This document shows, piece after piece, positions 1 to 6,154 of a stretch of DNA of 6,611 nucleotides. Every line of letters starts with the position of its first letter. Within the stretch, counting starts at the first letter, position 1. Source of the DNA: an uncultured Bacilli bacterium (lineage in GTDB: Bacteria > Bacillota_I > Bacilli_A > RF39 > UBA660); assembly GCA_947624695.1 (NCBI GenBank), contig CANQLN010000056.1:1-6611 (forward strand), in the 5' to 3' direction. The notes under the pieces are model-generated. The model ran no database searches and was not told where the DNA came from. It worked only from the letters and a program-made list of their open reading frames with translations. Both the position numbers and the translations under genes were made by a program.

Positions 1-2
1 GC

Positions 3-503
3 TATGGAGATATAGCATATAGCAGTTCAGGATTTGATGCATCAACAACAAGTTTACAAGCATATCAAAATGAGAAAATAGCCATAACAAATGGAAGTAA
101 TCATGGAACGTTGTCAAATACAAAAATAGGGCTAATATACGCAAGTGATTATTATTTAGCGGGAACAGCAAACGGGGGAGCAGATAATTTAAAGTGTAAT
201 TATCTTGCAGGTTCTAGTGAGTACGGAAAATGTAAAACCAGTTGGATGTATTTAAGCAACAATGATACAGCTGATTTAAGCACATCAGAAGCAGACCCGC
301 CTCATTCGGTTGAATGGACTATGTCGCGAGTGAATATTGGTAATGCGTGGAGTGTCCAGTCTGGTGGCCTTGTGGATCAACTTGATATCAGCGGCGCATA
401 TTCGGTTCGCCCAGTCTTCTATATTAGTACTAATGACTTAAAATTATCGGGTGCTGGTTCCTTATCTAATCCATTTGTAATTGAGGGTGTTAAAGAGAAT
501 TAG
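3..503 (+). CDS. C-terminal part of a variable surface / pilin-like protein (5' end outside window)
   Basis: The reading frame is open from the window edge to TAA at 501-503 (166 codons), so this is the 3' part of a longer gene; the TTG at 111 is internal and is not a start. Numbering from the codon at position 3, visible elements are IGLIYASDY (42-50), two cysteines at 65 and 77 that could form a disulfide, VEWTMSR (103-109), AYSVRPVFYI (132-141) and a Gly/Ser-rich tail ending SNPFVIEG. From memory, this order matches a large paralogous family in gut Firmicutes: secreted or prepilin-like proteins with a conserved frame around a hypervariable middle. There is no LPXTG signal or C-terminal membrane helix, so anchoring would depend on the missing N-terminus. 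Codon use becomes more G+C-rich after about position 290, unlike the rest of the window. A terminator follows directly. The exact function is unknown. Confidence 0.75.
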   Translation, partial: YGDIAYSSSGFDASTTSLQAYQNEKIAITNGSNHGTLSNTKIGLIYASDYYLAGTANGGADNLKCNYLAGSSEYGKCKTSWMYLSNNDTADLSTSEADPPHSVEWTMSRVNIGNAWSVQSGGLVDQLDISGAYSVRPVFYISTNDLKLSGAGSLSNPFVIEGVKEN

Positions 504-510
504 AATAATA

Positions 511-543
511 AAAAATTAAGTTCAAAGGGAGAACTTAATTTTT
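511..543. terminator. Bidirectional Rho-independent terminator
   Basis: AAATTAAGTTC pairs with GAACTTAATTT around a 7-base loop (524-530), giving a stem of up to 13 bp, mostly A-T. A T-run follows on the + strand, and the A-run at 511-516 supplies a T-run on the minus strand. It lies between two convergent genes, the surface protein ending at 503 and the SDR ending at 545, and can serve both. Confidence 0.85.
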
Positions 544-544
544 T

Positions 545-1471
545 TTAAGCCATTACTTGGCCGCCATTAATATGCATTACTTGACCAGTCATATAACTAG
601 AGTCATCACTAGCTAGAAAAACAAAAGTAGGACCTAGTTCATAAGGCATTGCTCCTCTTGCCATGGCCGCATCACTTCCTAAAGATGGTATTTTTTCTTT
701 AACCCAACAGCCTGGTTGTAAAGGGGTCCAGAAAAAACCTGGGGCAATAGCGTTAACTCTAATATTTTTTAAGGCTAAACTTCGGGCGAGACTTCTCGTA
801 AAACCAACAATCGCTCCTTTAGATGCGACATAATCGATTAATTGAGGTTCGCCAAAGAATGTTGTTACACTAGTTAAATTGATAATACTATCTTTACTAT
901 GAAGATGGGGTAAAACTTCTTTAGTTAAATAAAACATTCCATAAACATTAACTTTCATGGTTTTATCTAATTGCTCATTAGAGATACATTCTAAACTATC
1001 TTGTTGATATTGAACACCGGCATTATTAACTAAAATATTAATTTTGCCATATTTAGCTAAAGTCTTTTCCACTATTTCTTTAGAAAATTCGGGATTTCTT
1101 AAGTCACCTTTTATTAAAAGACAATCGCCTCCAAGGGCTTCAATATACTTTTTCGTAAATTCCGCATCTTTATCTTCATCAAAGTAAGGAATAACTACTT
1201 TAGCGCCTTCTTTAGTAAAGAAGATGGCGGCACTTCTACCAAGACCACTATCGCCACCCGTAATTATGGCTACTTTATCTTTTAACTTGCCACTTCCCTT
1301 ATATTCCGGATTATCGAATATAGGTAAGGGATTCATTTCATATTCCATCGCCGGTTGTCCGTCTTGCTCTTGTTCTGGAGCCAAAATTTTATAAACTGTA
1401 CTTTTGATACCCATATCTTTTCCATATTTGTAATAATTATTGCCAAATTGATAATCGTATTCCATTATCAT
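545..1471 (-). CDS. SDR-family oxidoreductase, general-stress / YdaD-YhdF type with N-terminal extension
   Basis: Predicted cytoplasmic NAD(P)-dependent short-chain dehydrogenase/reductase. In the 308-residue reading, an N-terminal extension contains QEQDGQP and MNPLP, typical of the extended SDRs related to Bacillus YdaD/YhdF and E. coli YghA. The Rossmann core follows: TGGDSGLG (71-78, cofactor loop), NNAG (149-152), Asn175 in KVNVYG, Ser201, Tyr214 and Lys218 (YxxxK). All four catalytic positions are present. The C-terminus SSYMTGQVMHINGG is the usual SDR dimer strand. The length is normal for this subfamily, so the gene looks intact. The start is probably the second ATG at 1465 (306 aa): the GGAGG at 1473-1477 is 1 nt from the first ATG and 7 nt from the second. 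It is divergent from ku. The natural substrate is unknown; some Bacillus relatives are stress-induced. No gene symbol is assigned because several paralogues share this architecture. Confidence 0.93.
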   Translation of the reverse strand: MIMEYDYQFGNNYYKYGKDMGIKSTVYKILAPEQEQDGQPAMEYEMNPLPIFDNPEYKGSGKLKDKVAIITGGDSGLGRSAAIFFTKEGAKVVIPYFDEDKDAEFTKKYIEALGGDCLLIKGDLRNPEFSKEIVEKTLAKYGKINILVNNAGVQYQQDSLECISNEQLDKTMKVNVYGMFYLTKEVLPHLHSKDSIINLTSVTTFFGEPQLIDYVASKGAIVGFTRSLARSLALKNIRVNAIAPGFFWTPLQPGCWVKEKIPSLGSDAAMARGAMPYELGPTFVFLASDDSSYMTGQVMHINGGQVMA

Positions 1472-1564
1472 TCCTCCTTTTTTAGTTTATGTATTTTTTT
1501 CTATTTGGGTGTTAGATACATAAAAATAATTTAGAAAGGAAATACTAAAAATGGTGAAAAAGTT
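1472..1564. promoter_or_regulatory. Divergent intergenic region (SDR / ku) with a 9-bp inverted repeat
   Basis: This AT-rich stretch must hold the promoters of both diverging genes. TTTATGTAT at 1486-1494 is repeated as ATACATAAA at 1516-1524, so the same ATACATAAA motif faces each gene, with arm centres 30 bp apart. The motif could be a pair of mirrored -10 regions or an operator. I see no clear TTGACA/TATAAT pair on either strand. AGAAAGGA at 1533-1540 is the best ribosome site on the ku side. Confidence 0.4.
1473..1477 (-). promoter_or_regulatory. Ribosome binding site that decides the SDR start
   Basis: On the minus strand AAAAAAGGAGG sits just before two in-frame ATGs, at 1471 and 1465. 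Only the second has a workable spacing (7 nt against 1 nt), so translation most likely begins at 1465. Confidence 0.7.
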
Positions 1565-1601
1565 ATGCCTAATATTCATAGTAATATTTCTTTTGGTTTA
1601 G
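1551..1601 (+). other. Possible 16-codon upstream mini-ORF overlapping the ku start
   Basis: An ATG at 1551 lies 10 nt after AGAAAGGA, a better-placed ribosome site than any for ku. It opens a 16-codon frame, MVKKLCLIFIVIFLLV, ending in TAG at 1599-1601. It is basic and then hydrophobic, runs out of frame with ku and spans the ku ATG at 1565. It could be a leader that tunes ku translation, or a chance frame in AT-rich DNA. It is far too short for a known protein. Confidence 0.25.
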
Positions 1602-2311
1602 TAAATATTCCGGTTGTAATGAACCCTTTAATAAAAGATAATGATACATCTTTTAATCAACTTCATAAAAAGTGTTTAAATAGAATTCATTATATTAAAT
1701 ATTGTAATCATTGTAAGAGTGAAGTTAAAGAAAAAGATATTATTAAAGGTTACGAATATGAAAAAGATCGTTATTTAACCTTTCCCAAAGAAGAGTTAAA
1801 TAAATTAAAGCCGGAAAATGAAAAAGAAATTGAAATTGTATCTTTTATTGATATTAAAGATATTGACCCTATATATTTTGAAAGGAGTTATGTTTTAGAA
1901 ACCGAAAAAACAAGTAAGGCCTATAATCTTTTTTGTGAGGCTTTAAAAAAGGCCAAAAAGGTGGCTTTAGCTAAAACCGTTATTGGGAGTAAATTTTATT
2001 ATTGTATTTTAAGGTTTGCTTCATATGGAATAGTTATGACTACTTTATTTTTTAAAGAAGAAGTAATGGTACCTGATGATTTGAAAAGTAGTAATGCAAA
2101 TGAGAAAGAATTAGAATTAGCGATTAAATTAATCGAAGAGCGAAGTGGTAAATTTGAACCAGATAAATATCAAGATGAATATCAAAATAATATAAGAGAG
2201 GCTATTTGTGATAAATTAAATGGGAAGGAAATTAAAAATGTTAAGAAAAAGAATAAAAGTCAAATTAATGATTTAATGGAAGCTTTAGAAAAGAGTTTAA
2301 AAAAGAAATGA
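1565..2311 (+). CDS. ku: Ku: NHEJ DNA end-binding protein
   Basis: Homodimeric bacterial Ku threads onto broken DNA ends and recruits the partner ligase. The N-terminus NISFGLVNIPV (7-17) is the family hallmark. LHKKCLNRIHYIKYCNHCK follows at 33-51 with the CxxC at 47-50 seen in several Firmicutes Ku proteins. KGYEYEKDRYLTF (61-73) and DIDPIYFERSYVL (99-111) are core beta-barrel motifs, and FEPDKYQDEY (177-186) is the conserved late motif. The C-terminus INDLMEALEKSLKKK matches the short helix thought to contact the ligase; the long basic tail of Bacillus Ku is absent. At 248 residues it is a compact but complete Ku core. The start at 1565 is the only in-frame start before a TAG at 1532, although its ribosome site is weak. 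The TGA stop overlaps the ATG of the ligase, so the two are probably translationally coupled. Confidence 0.96.
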   Translation: MPNIHSNISFGLVNIPVVMNPLIKDNDTSFNQLHKKCLNRIHYIKYCNHCKSEVKEKDIIKGYEYEKDRYLTFPKEELNKLKPENEKEIEIVSFIDIKDIDPIYFERSYVLETEKTSKAYNLFCEALKKAKKVALAKTVIGSKFYYCILRFASYGIVMTTLFFKEEVMVPDDLKSSNANEKELELAIKLIEERSGKFEPDKYQDEYQNNIREAICDKLNGKEIKNVKKKNKSQINDLMEALEKSLKKK

Positions 2312-3207
2312 ATATTTGGGAAAATAAAAAATGGGGACCTATGCTTTTAGAAGAAATAGAGAAACCCTTTAAGTCTAATGATTATCTTTTTGAAATAAAA
2401 TTTGATGGTCATCGAACCTTAATTTTTGCAAGCCCCAAGAAAGTTATTATTCAAAGTCGAAATTTAATCGATGTTTCTTATCTTTACCCAGAACTGCAAT
2501 TTTTAAAAAAGTTAGTAACAAAAGAAACCATTTTTGATGGGGAGATAGTAGTATTTGAAAATGGTAAACCTAACTTTGGCAAACTTCAAGAAAGAGCTCA
2601 TTTAAAAAATGCTTTAAAAATAAAAGAAGCATCTCTTAGTAATCCGGTAGTCTTTGTTTGTTTTGATATTTTATATGAAGGAAAAGACTTAACAAAAGAG
2701 CCACTTTTAAAAAGAAAAGAAATTTTAAGTAAGTATCCCGATAATGATATTTTTATGAAAACCAAATATATTGAAGGAGAAGGAATAAAACTTTTTAAAG
2801 AAGTTAAAAAAGCTAATTTAGAGGGAATAATTGCCAAAAGAAAAAATAGTGAATACTTAATTAATATAAGGTGTGATAACTGGATTAAAATTAAAAATTA
2901 TCAAAGAAAATCTTTTTTAGTCGGGGGTTATGAAGATATTTTGAAAAATTATGTTGTCACTCTTTATTTAGGAGAGTATCAAAATAAGGAATTTCATTTA
3001 ATTGGGAAAGTTAATATGGCTAAGAAAAATTCTTTATATACCAAATTACAAAAATTAAAGACTTTAAAAAATTCTCCTTTTACAGAAGAATTTCCTAATA
3101 TTAACTATCTTAAACCAACGATAATGGTGCAAGTAAAATATATTGAAAGAACTAAGAGTAACAACTTAAGACAACCGATATTTATTAAAGAAGAAAAAAA
3201 GAAATAA
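2308..3207 (+). CDS. ligD: ATP-dependent DNA ligase, LigD ligase domain only
   Basis: Seals DNA ends held by Ku, using ATP to form a lysyl-AMP intermediate. Nucleotidyltransferase motifs appear in order: motif I EIKFDGHR with Lys31 as the adenylated residue, SRN (50-52, Ia), FDGEIVVF (76-83, III), VFVCFDILY (115-123, IIIa), LEGIIAKR (171-178, IV) and WIKIKN (192-197, V). The OB-fold region begins near FLVGGYED (203-210), and the late motif VQVKYIERTKSNNLRQPIF (274-292) matches LigD-type ligases. At 299 residues it is the LIG module alone; the polymerase and 3'-phosphoesterase domains of full LigD are absent, and no such gene lies in the window. The ATG overlaps the ku stop as ATGA with no strong ribosome site of its own, indicating coupling. 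The symbol ligD is used by relationship; a stand-alone NHEJ ligase is the more precise description. Confidence 0.93.
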   Translation: MNIWENKKWGPMLLEEIEKPFKSNDYLFEIKFDGHRTLIFASPKKVIIQSRNLIDVSYLYPELQFLKKLVTKETIFDGEIVVFENGKPNFGKLQERAHLKNALKIKEASLSNPVVFVCFDILYEGKDLTKEPLLKRKEILSKYPDNDIFMKTKYIEGEGIKLFKEVKKANLEGIIAKRKNSEYLINIRCDNWIKIKNYQRKSFLVGGYEDILKNYVVTLYLGEYQNKEFHLIGKVNMAKKNSLYTKLQKLKTLKNSPFTEEFPNINYLKPTIMVQVKYIERTKSNNLRQPIFIKEEKKK

Positions 3208-3210
3208 ATT

Positions 3211-3219
3211 TGTTATAAT
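3211..3219 (+). promoter_or_regulatory. Extended -10 promoter for the GNAT gene
   Basis: TGTTATAAT is a perfect extended -10 element (TGnTATAAT) directly after the ligase stop codon. No good -35 is present, which extended -10 promoters tolerate. Transcription would begin near 3225-3228, at or just before the start codon, giving a leaderless or very short-leader mRNA. Confidence 0.5.
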
Positions 3220-3227
3220 ATAAATGG

Positions 3228-3641
3228 GTGATTAAATTGTTAGAGGAAAATAATTTAACTTATGAAGAATATCTTTCTATTGCGGCATCTGTGGATTGGA
3301 AGTGTCCCTCAAAGAGGTTACTTCAAAAAAGTCTCGAAAATAGTTTCACGGTTAAATATGTCATTTCTAATAAACCAGTAGGAATGGCAAGGCTTATAAC
3401 AGATCAAGGCTATTTTGCTTTTTTAGCAGATGTGGTTGTAAGACCAGAATATCAAAATCAAGGCATTGGCACCTTAATGATTGAAAATTTAATTAAACGT
3501 TTGAAAGATACTTTAGAAGATGGTGAAGAAGTAATGTTTCAATTACTAGCTGCTAAAGGCAAAAGTCCTTTTTATGAAAAATTTGGCTTTAAAATTAAAG
3601 ATACGATTGATGCTGGGATGTATATGTGGATGAAGAAATAA
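3228..3641 (+). CDS. GNAT-family N-acetyltransferase
   Basis: Predicted cytoplasmic acetyltransferase that moves an acetyl group from acetyl-CoA to an amine; the substrate is unknown. The N-terminal ENNLTYEEYLSIAASVDW is typical of a small GNAT subgroup. Motif A is VVVRPEYQNQGIGTLM (69-84), with the acetyl-CoA loop Q76-NQGIG. AAKGKSPFYEKFGF (108-121) is the usual C-terminal motif B, and the single domain is full length at 137 residues. Two starts compete. GTG at 3228 would be almost leaderless from the promoter at 3211-3219. TTG at 3237 (134 aa) is preceded by GGTGAT at 3227-3232, which can pair with the 16S 3' end at a normal register. The gene lies 20 bp after the ligase but appears to have its own promoter, so a role in NHEJ is not implied. 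Its stop abuts the stop of the opposing gene. Confidence 0.88.
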   Translation: MIKLLEENNLTYEEYLSIAASVDWKCPSKRLLQKSLENSFTVKYVISNKPVGMARLITDQGYFAFLADVVVRPEYQNQGIGTLMIENLIKRLKDTLEDGEEVMFQLLAAKGKSPFYEKFGFKIKDTIDAGMYMWMKK

Positions 3642-4511
3642 TTATGAGGAATATAAATAAACTATATTATTAATAAAACAATAATAATTATTTTGATAAT
3701 TAAAAATTAATGTATTATTATCTTCTAAAATTTGAAATACATCTTTTAAATTATCTAAAACTATTAAATTAAGATTATCAAGATTTGGTTTTTTCGATAA
3801 TTTAATAATGGCATCTTGATATTCTTTTAAAATATTTTTTGGTTTATTTCGGAAAATAATAAGAATGATAAATAAGATTAAAAAGATAAATGTTAAAACA
3901 TAATCATAATTAGTGTTCTTATTATTTAAGAATTCTTTATCTTCATTAATAGTTATTTCACTTACTTTATCATTAATAGGAATAGTTACTTTTATATAAG
4001 TATCTATTTTTTTATCATTACTTTTGATAGTTAAATTAATTTCTAAAAAGGCATCTATTTTTAAGTTATAAGTATTCTCAAAAGATTTAACATAAGAAAC
4101 ATAATAATCATAATCGATGGGGTAGTTTTTCTCTATTTTTATTTTTGACTCTTTTAAATTATTTTCTTTTTCTAAATTTTTCTTTTGAAGCCACACTAAT
4201 TTTGTTTCATTATCGGCGAGTCCTTTTAAAGTAGCATCGATTGTATAAGAATATAAAATATTTTTACTATTTTGATTATTAAGTTCATAGTCAAAATTAA
4301 CTAAAACTTCTTTAATAGCCTTAGAAACATAATAATCAGTTTCTTCTTGAAAATAGTCATTATCTTTTAAAATAACTTGATAGTTTGTTTTATTATTAAC
4401 TATATAAGAAGAGGGATTAATATTAGTATTAATTATAGATTTAGTTAAAAAAATGAGAAAACTTAAGAAAGATATAATAATTAAGGAAGTTAGCAATTTC
4501 GTTTGTTTCAT
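3642..4511 (-). CDS. DUF5305-like membrane protein of the SipW locus
   Basis: Bitopic membrane protein of 289 residues. The first helix (about 6-24) is followed by a large extracytoplasmic domain (about 25-200) and a second helix (about 203-220, YVLTFIFLILFIILIIF). A cytoplasmic tail of about 69 residues begins RNKPKN. The middle domain, with LYSYTIDATLKG (86-97), a YVSYVKSFENTYNLKIDAF stretch (137-155) and alternating beta strands, resembles DUF5305 proteins, which I recall beside signal peptidase I genes in bacteria and archaea; I could not test this by search. The start is well supported: AAGGAGG lies 8 nt upstream inside the peptidase gene, and its ATG directly follows the peptidase TAA. 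It is last in the operon. Its function is unknown; the context suggests a partner or assembly factor for the secreted TasA-like protein. No terminator follows, since the convergent GNAT gene begins at once. Confidence 0.65.
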   Translation of the reverse strand: MKQTKLLTSLIIISFLSFLIFLTKSIINTNINPSSYIVNNKTNYQVILKDNDYFQEETDYYVSKAIKEVLVNFDYELNNQNSKNILYSYTIDATLKGLADNETKLVWLQKKNLEKENNLKESKIKIEKNYPIDYDYYVSYVKSFENTYNLKIDAFLEINLTIKSNDKKIDTYIKVTIPINDKVSEITINEDKEFLNNKNTNYDYVLTFIFLILFIILIIFRNKPKNILKEYQDAIIKLSKKPNLDNLNLIVLDNLKDVFQILEDNNTLIFNYQNNYYCFINNIVYLYSS

Positions 4512-4958
4512 TTAATTTGCCTCCTTATCTAAAAATTCTTTTAACCAGATGGCAGGAAAACCTAAATATTTAAGATGAAATTTATAAACCCCTTTTATAT
4601 CTTTTTTTGTTATTTTGTTTAGATCATGACTATTATTAGCATCTCCTTTAGTAATGTAATAATTGTTGTTTTGAGTTAAGACGCGGTGAACAATTATTTT
4701 ATCGTCACTTTGATAAATGATAATATCTTGATTTGTAATGGGAGAATCTTTTTCATAAATTACTAAGTCTCCTCTTGTAAATGTGGGACTCATACTATTA
4801 GAAATTATAGCAATCGATTCGTATTTAAAAAGGCCCATTTTAAAACTAACAATTAAGATAGCTATGCCTAAAAATAAAATATAAGTTAAGATAGTTTTTT
4901 TCTTCTTTATTTTTCTTTGGGGAAAAATAAAATATTTAAAAAGAAAATAGATAATCAT
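4512..4958 (-). CDS. SipW-type (ER-type) signal peptidase I, probably the 3' half of a split gene
   Basis: Membrane protease that removes signal peptides at the outer face of the membrane. One helix (about 22-42) precedes GLFKYESIAI and the catalytic block SNSMSPTF, with Ser55 as nucleophile. GDLVIYE (63-69) follows, then IVHR, where His91 replaces the lysine of ordinary bacterial enzymes; this marks the SipW/ER class. TKGDANNSHD (103-112) carries the conserved acidic residues. All catalytic positions are present. The ATG at 4958 has no ribosome site, and its frame stays open upstream to 4982, overlapping the end of the preceding membrane gene. An extra G in the GGG at 4979-4981 would join both into a protein of about 363 residues, like the fused peptidases I recall from related gut bacteria. 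The likely substrate is the TasA-like protein encoded first in the locus. Confidence 0.9.
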   Translation of the reverse strand: MIIYFLFKYFIFPQRKIKKKKTILTYILFLGIAILIVSFKMGLFKYESIAIISNSMSPTFTRGDLVIYEKDSPITNQDIIIYQSDDKIIVHRVLTQNNNYYITKGDANNSHDLNKITKKDIKGVYKFHLKYLGFPAIWLKEFLDKEAN

Positions 4959-4972
4959 AACTTTAATAATTT

Positions 4973-5602
4973 CTAAGACCCTTTAATATACCAATTATTA
5001 TCAGGAATTATAGGTAATGTTAAAATAATTATTTGATCAATTATTCTAATTACTAAAGGTAAATAATAGTTAGTATTTAAAGAAAGATAAGTAAATAAGC
5101 TATGGCGAAATAAAAGAGGAATAAAAATAGAGACTAAGTTATGAAATAGTTGCGTTTTATTAAGAACAAAAATAACTTTTATATTTATTTCAGAGAGGAA
5201 TATTAAAATTGTTATGAAAATAATTAGTTTTTTATTATGACGATTATTTTTAATTAACTGATAACGCATAATTTCTATTCCTAAGATAGGAATTAAAGTT
5301 GTTAAAATATTTTTAAGTATTTGAATAAAAGAATGGTTATAAGGGCTTTTGATAAAGCCAAAAGTAAAACCACTGGCAAAGTAAAAAAAGATAAAAATTA
5401 AGGAAATAATTAAAGCAATTTTTACTTCTTTTTTAGTTTTAATATTTTGAATTAGAGGGTAATAGTTATTAAATAAAAAGATAAGCCAAAAAGTTATTTT
5501 AAAGTAATTGAAATAAATATTAACATCATTACTAGTAAAAATAATATTAGTAAGAGAATAGATGATTAAAATTACCAATAATTTAGTTTTGGACATATTC
5601 AA
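4973..5602 (-). CDS. Multi-pass membrane protein, probably the N-terminal half of the split signal peptidase
   Basis: Very hydrophobic 209-residue protein with about six or seven predicted helices, roughly at 7-23, 34-50, 61-83, 93-115, 125-147, 155-175 and 181-199. FGFIKSPYNHSF (81-92) and PILGIEIMRYQL (105-116) resemble the membrane domain that precedes SipW-type peptidase domains in related gut bacteria (recalled, not searched). It ends abruptly in PIIPDNNWYIKGS, where relatives continue into the peptidase domain, so the stop at 4973-4975 is likely the result of a one-base frameshift. The annotated TTG at 5602 is less likely than the ATG at 5596 (207 aa), which overlaps the last 14 bases of the TasA-like gene and would be translated by coupling. 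No strong ribosome site is visible. It has no catalytic motif of its own; a role in holding or guiding substrate is inference. Confidence 0.75.
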   Translation of the reverse strand: MNMSKTKLLVILIIYSLTNIIFTSNDVNIYFNYFKITFWLIFLFNNYYPLIQNIKTKKEVKIALIISLIFIFFYFASGFTFGFIKSPYNHSFIQILKNILTTLIPILGIEIMRYQLIKNNRHNKKLIIFITILIFLSEINIKVIFVLNKTQLFHNLVSIFIPLLFRHSLFTYLSLNTNYYLPLVIRIIDQIIILTLPIIPDNNWYIKGS

Positions 5603-6068
5603 TAATGCCTGTTAAAGTTTTGGTAGTTTTAGTTGGTGGTGTTGGAACATCTAAATAAGTAACAATGATATTAAAAGTTGTTTTTTCACCCACATTGAGG
5701 TTTTCCGAAAGAGATGTCGTTTCATAGTTGATGGCTTCGGTTCCTTCCGGTTCTTCTAAAAAGACGACGGTTTGTAATTTCGCATCAATAGTGCCAACAT
5801 TTTCAATAGTAACTTCATAAATTATCTCATCGCCCGGTTTATTTAATTTAGCTTCAAATTTTAGTTTGGTATCAGAAAAAGTAGGAGTACCGGCATCACA
5901 TCCTTTAGGGACACTTATCGGTTTAATGTCCGCGATGCGAACATTCCATTCCCCAATAATTTCCGCATTTCCATCTATATTTAAGTCAGTGGCAAAAGTT
6001 GAATAACCCACTGTCATGGTTAGAATAGTTATAAGAAAGACAATGATGACTATTAATTTATCATGCAT
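5583..6068 (-). CDS. TasA/camelysin-like secreted protein, likely SipW substrate
   Basis: Secreted protein of 161 residues and first gene of the secretion operon. The signal peptide has MHDK, a hydrophobic core (5-20) and GYSTFA (21-26), with likely cleavage after Ala26; this style is shared by SipW substrates. After it, TDLNIDGNAEIIGEWNVRI (27-45) matches the mature N-terminus common to TasA/CalY-like proteins in gut Firmicutes. The rest forms a beta-sandwich-like domain with KPGDEIIYEVTIENVGTIDA (77-96), a typical 'energy of the bond' style strand pair found in surface proteins, and ends TGIIEYVQN. It is shorter than TasA (about 260) or camelysin (about 200) and has no LPXTG motif. A single cysteine (Cys57) rules out an internal disulfide. 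A good ribosome site, AAGGAGA, lies 8 nt before the ATG. Base composition is less A+T-rich than the genes after it. It may form fibres or a surface layer; this is inferred from family and context. Confidence 0.75.
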   Translation of the reverse strand: MHDKLIVIIVFLITILTMTVGYSTFATDLNIDGNAEIIGEWNVRIADIKPISVPKGCDAGTPTFSDTKLKFEAKLNKPGDEIIYEVTIENVGTIDAKLQTVVFLEEPEGTEAINYETTSLSENLNVGEKTTFNIIVTYLDVPTPPTKTTKTLTGIIEYVQN

Positions 6069-6154
6069 ATTAATGTCTCCTTTTTTAGGAAAATAATTAT
6101 TATTCTCCCACTTATAATTTATGCGAAATTTCCTTTATGGTATAGACAAATAGC

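Noticed and set aside
1485..1512. SigB-like promoter for ku (GTTTAT ... GGGTGT)
   Set aside because: The spacer is 16 bases, longer than the usual 12-15, and the -10 half deviates from GGGTAT. It is too weak to annotate as a feature.
1683..1715. Zinc-ribbon in Ku (Cys37, Cys47, Cys50)
   Set aside because: Only three cysteines are near each other; similar CxxC remnants occur in Firmicutes Ku proteins without an established metal site.
2598..2837. 79-codon open frame on the minus strand inside the ligase gene
   Set aside because: It lies entirely inside a ligase gene with intact motifs, has lysine/serine-rich low-complexity content typical of the antisense of an AT-rich gene, and has no ribosome site of note.
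4976..4990. Programmed -1 frameshift site joining the membrane segment and the peptidase
   Set aside because: ATTAAAGGGTCT does not match the X XXY YYZ slippery pattern well and I saw no strong downstream stem. A simple base loss or sequence error explains the split better.
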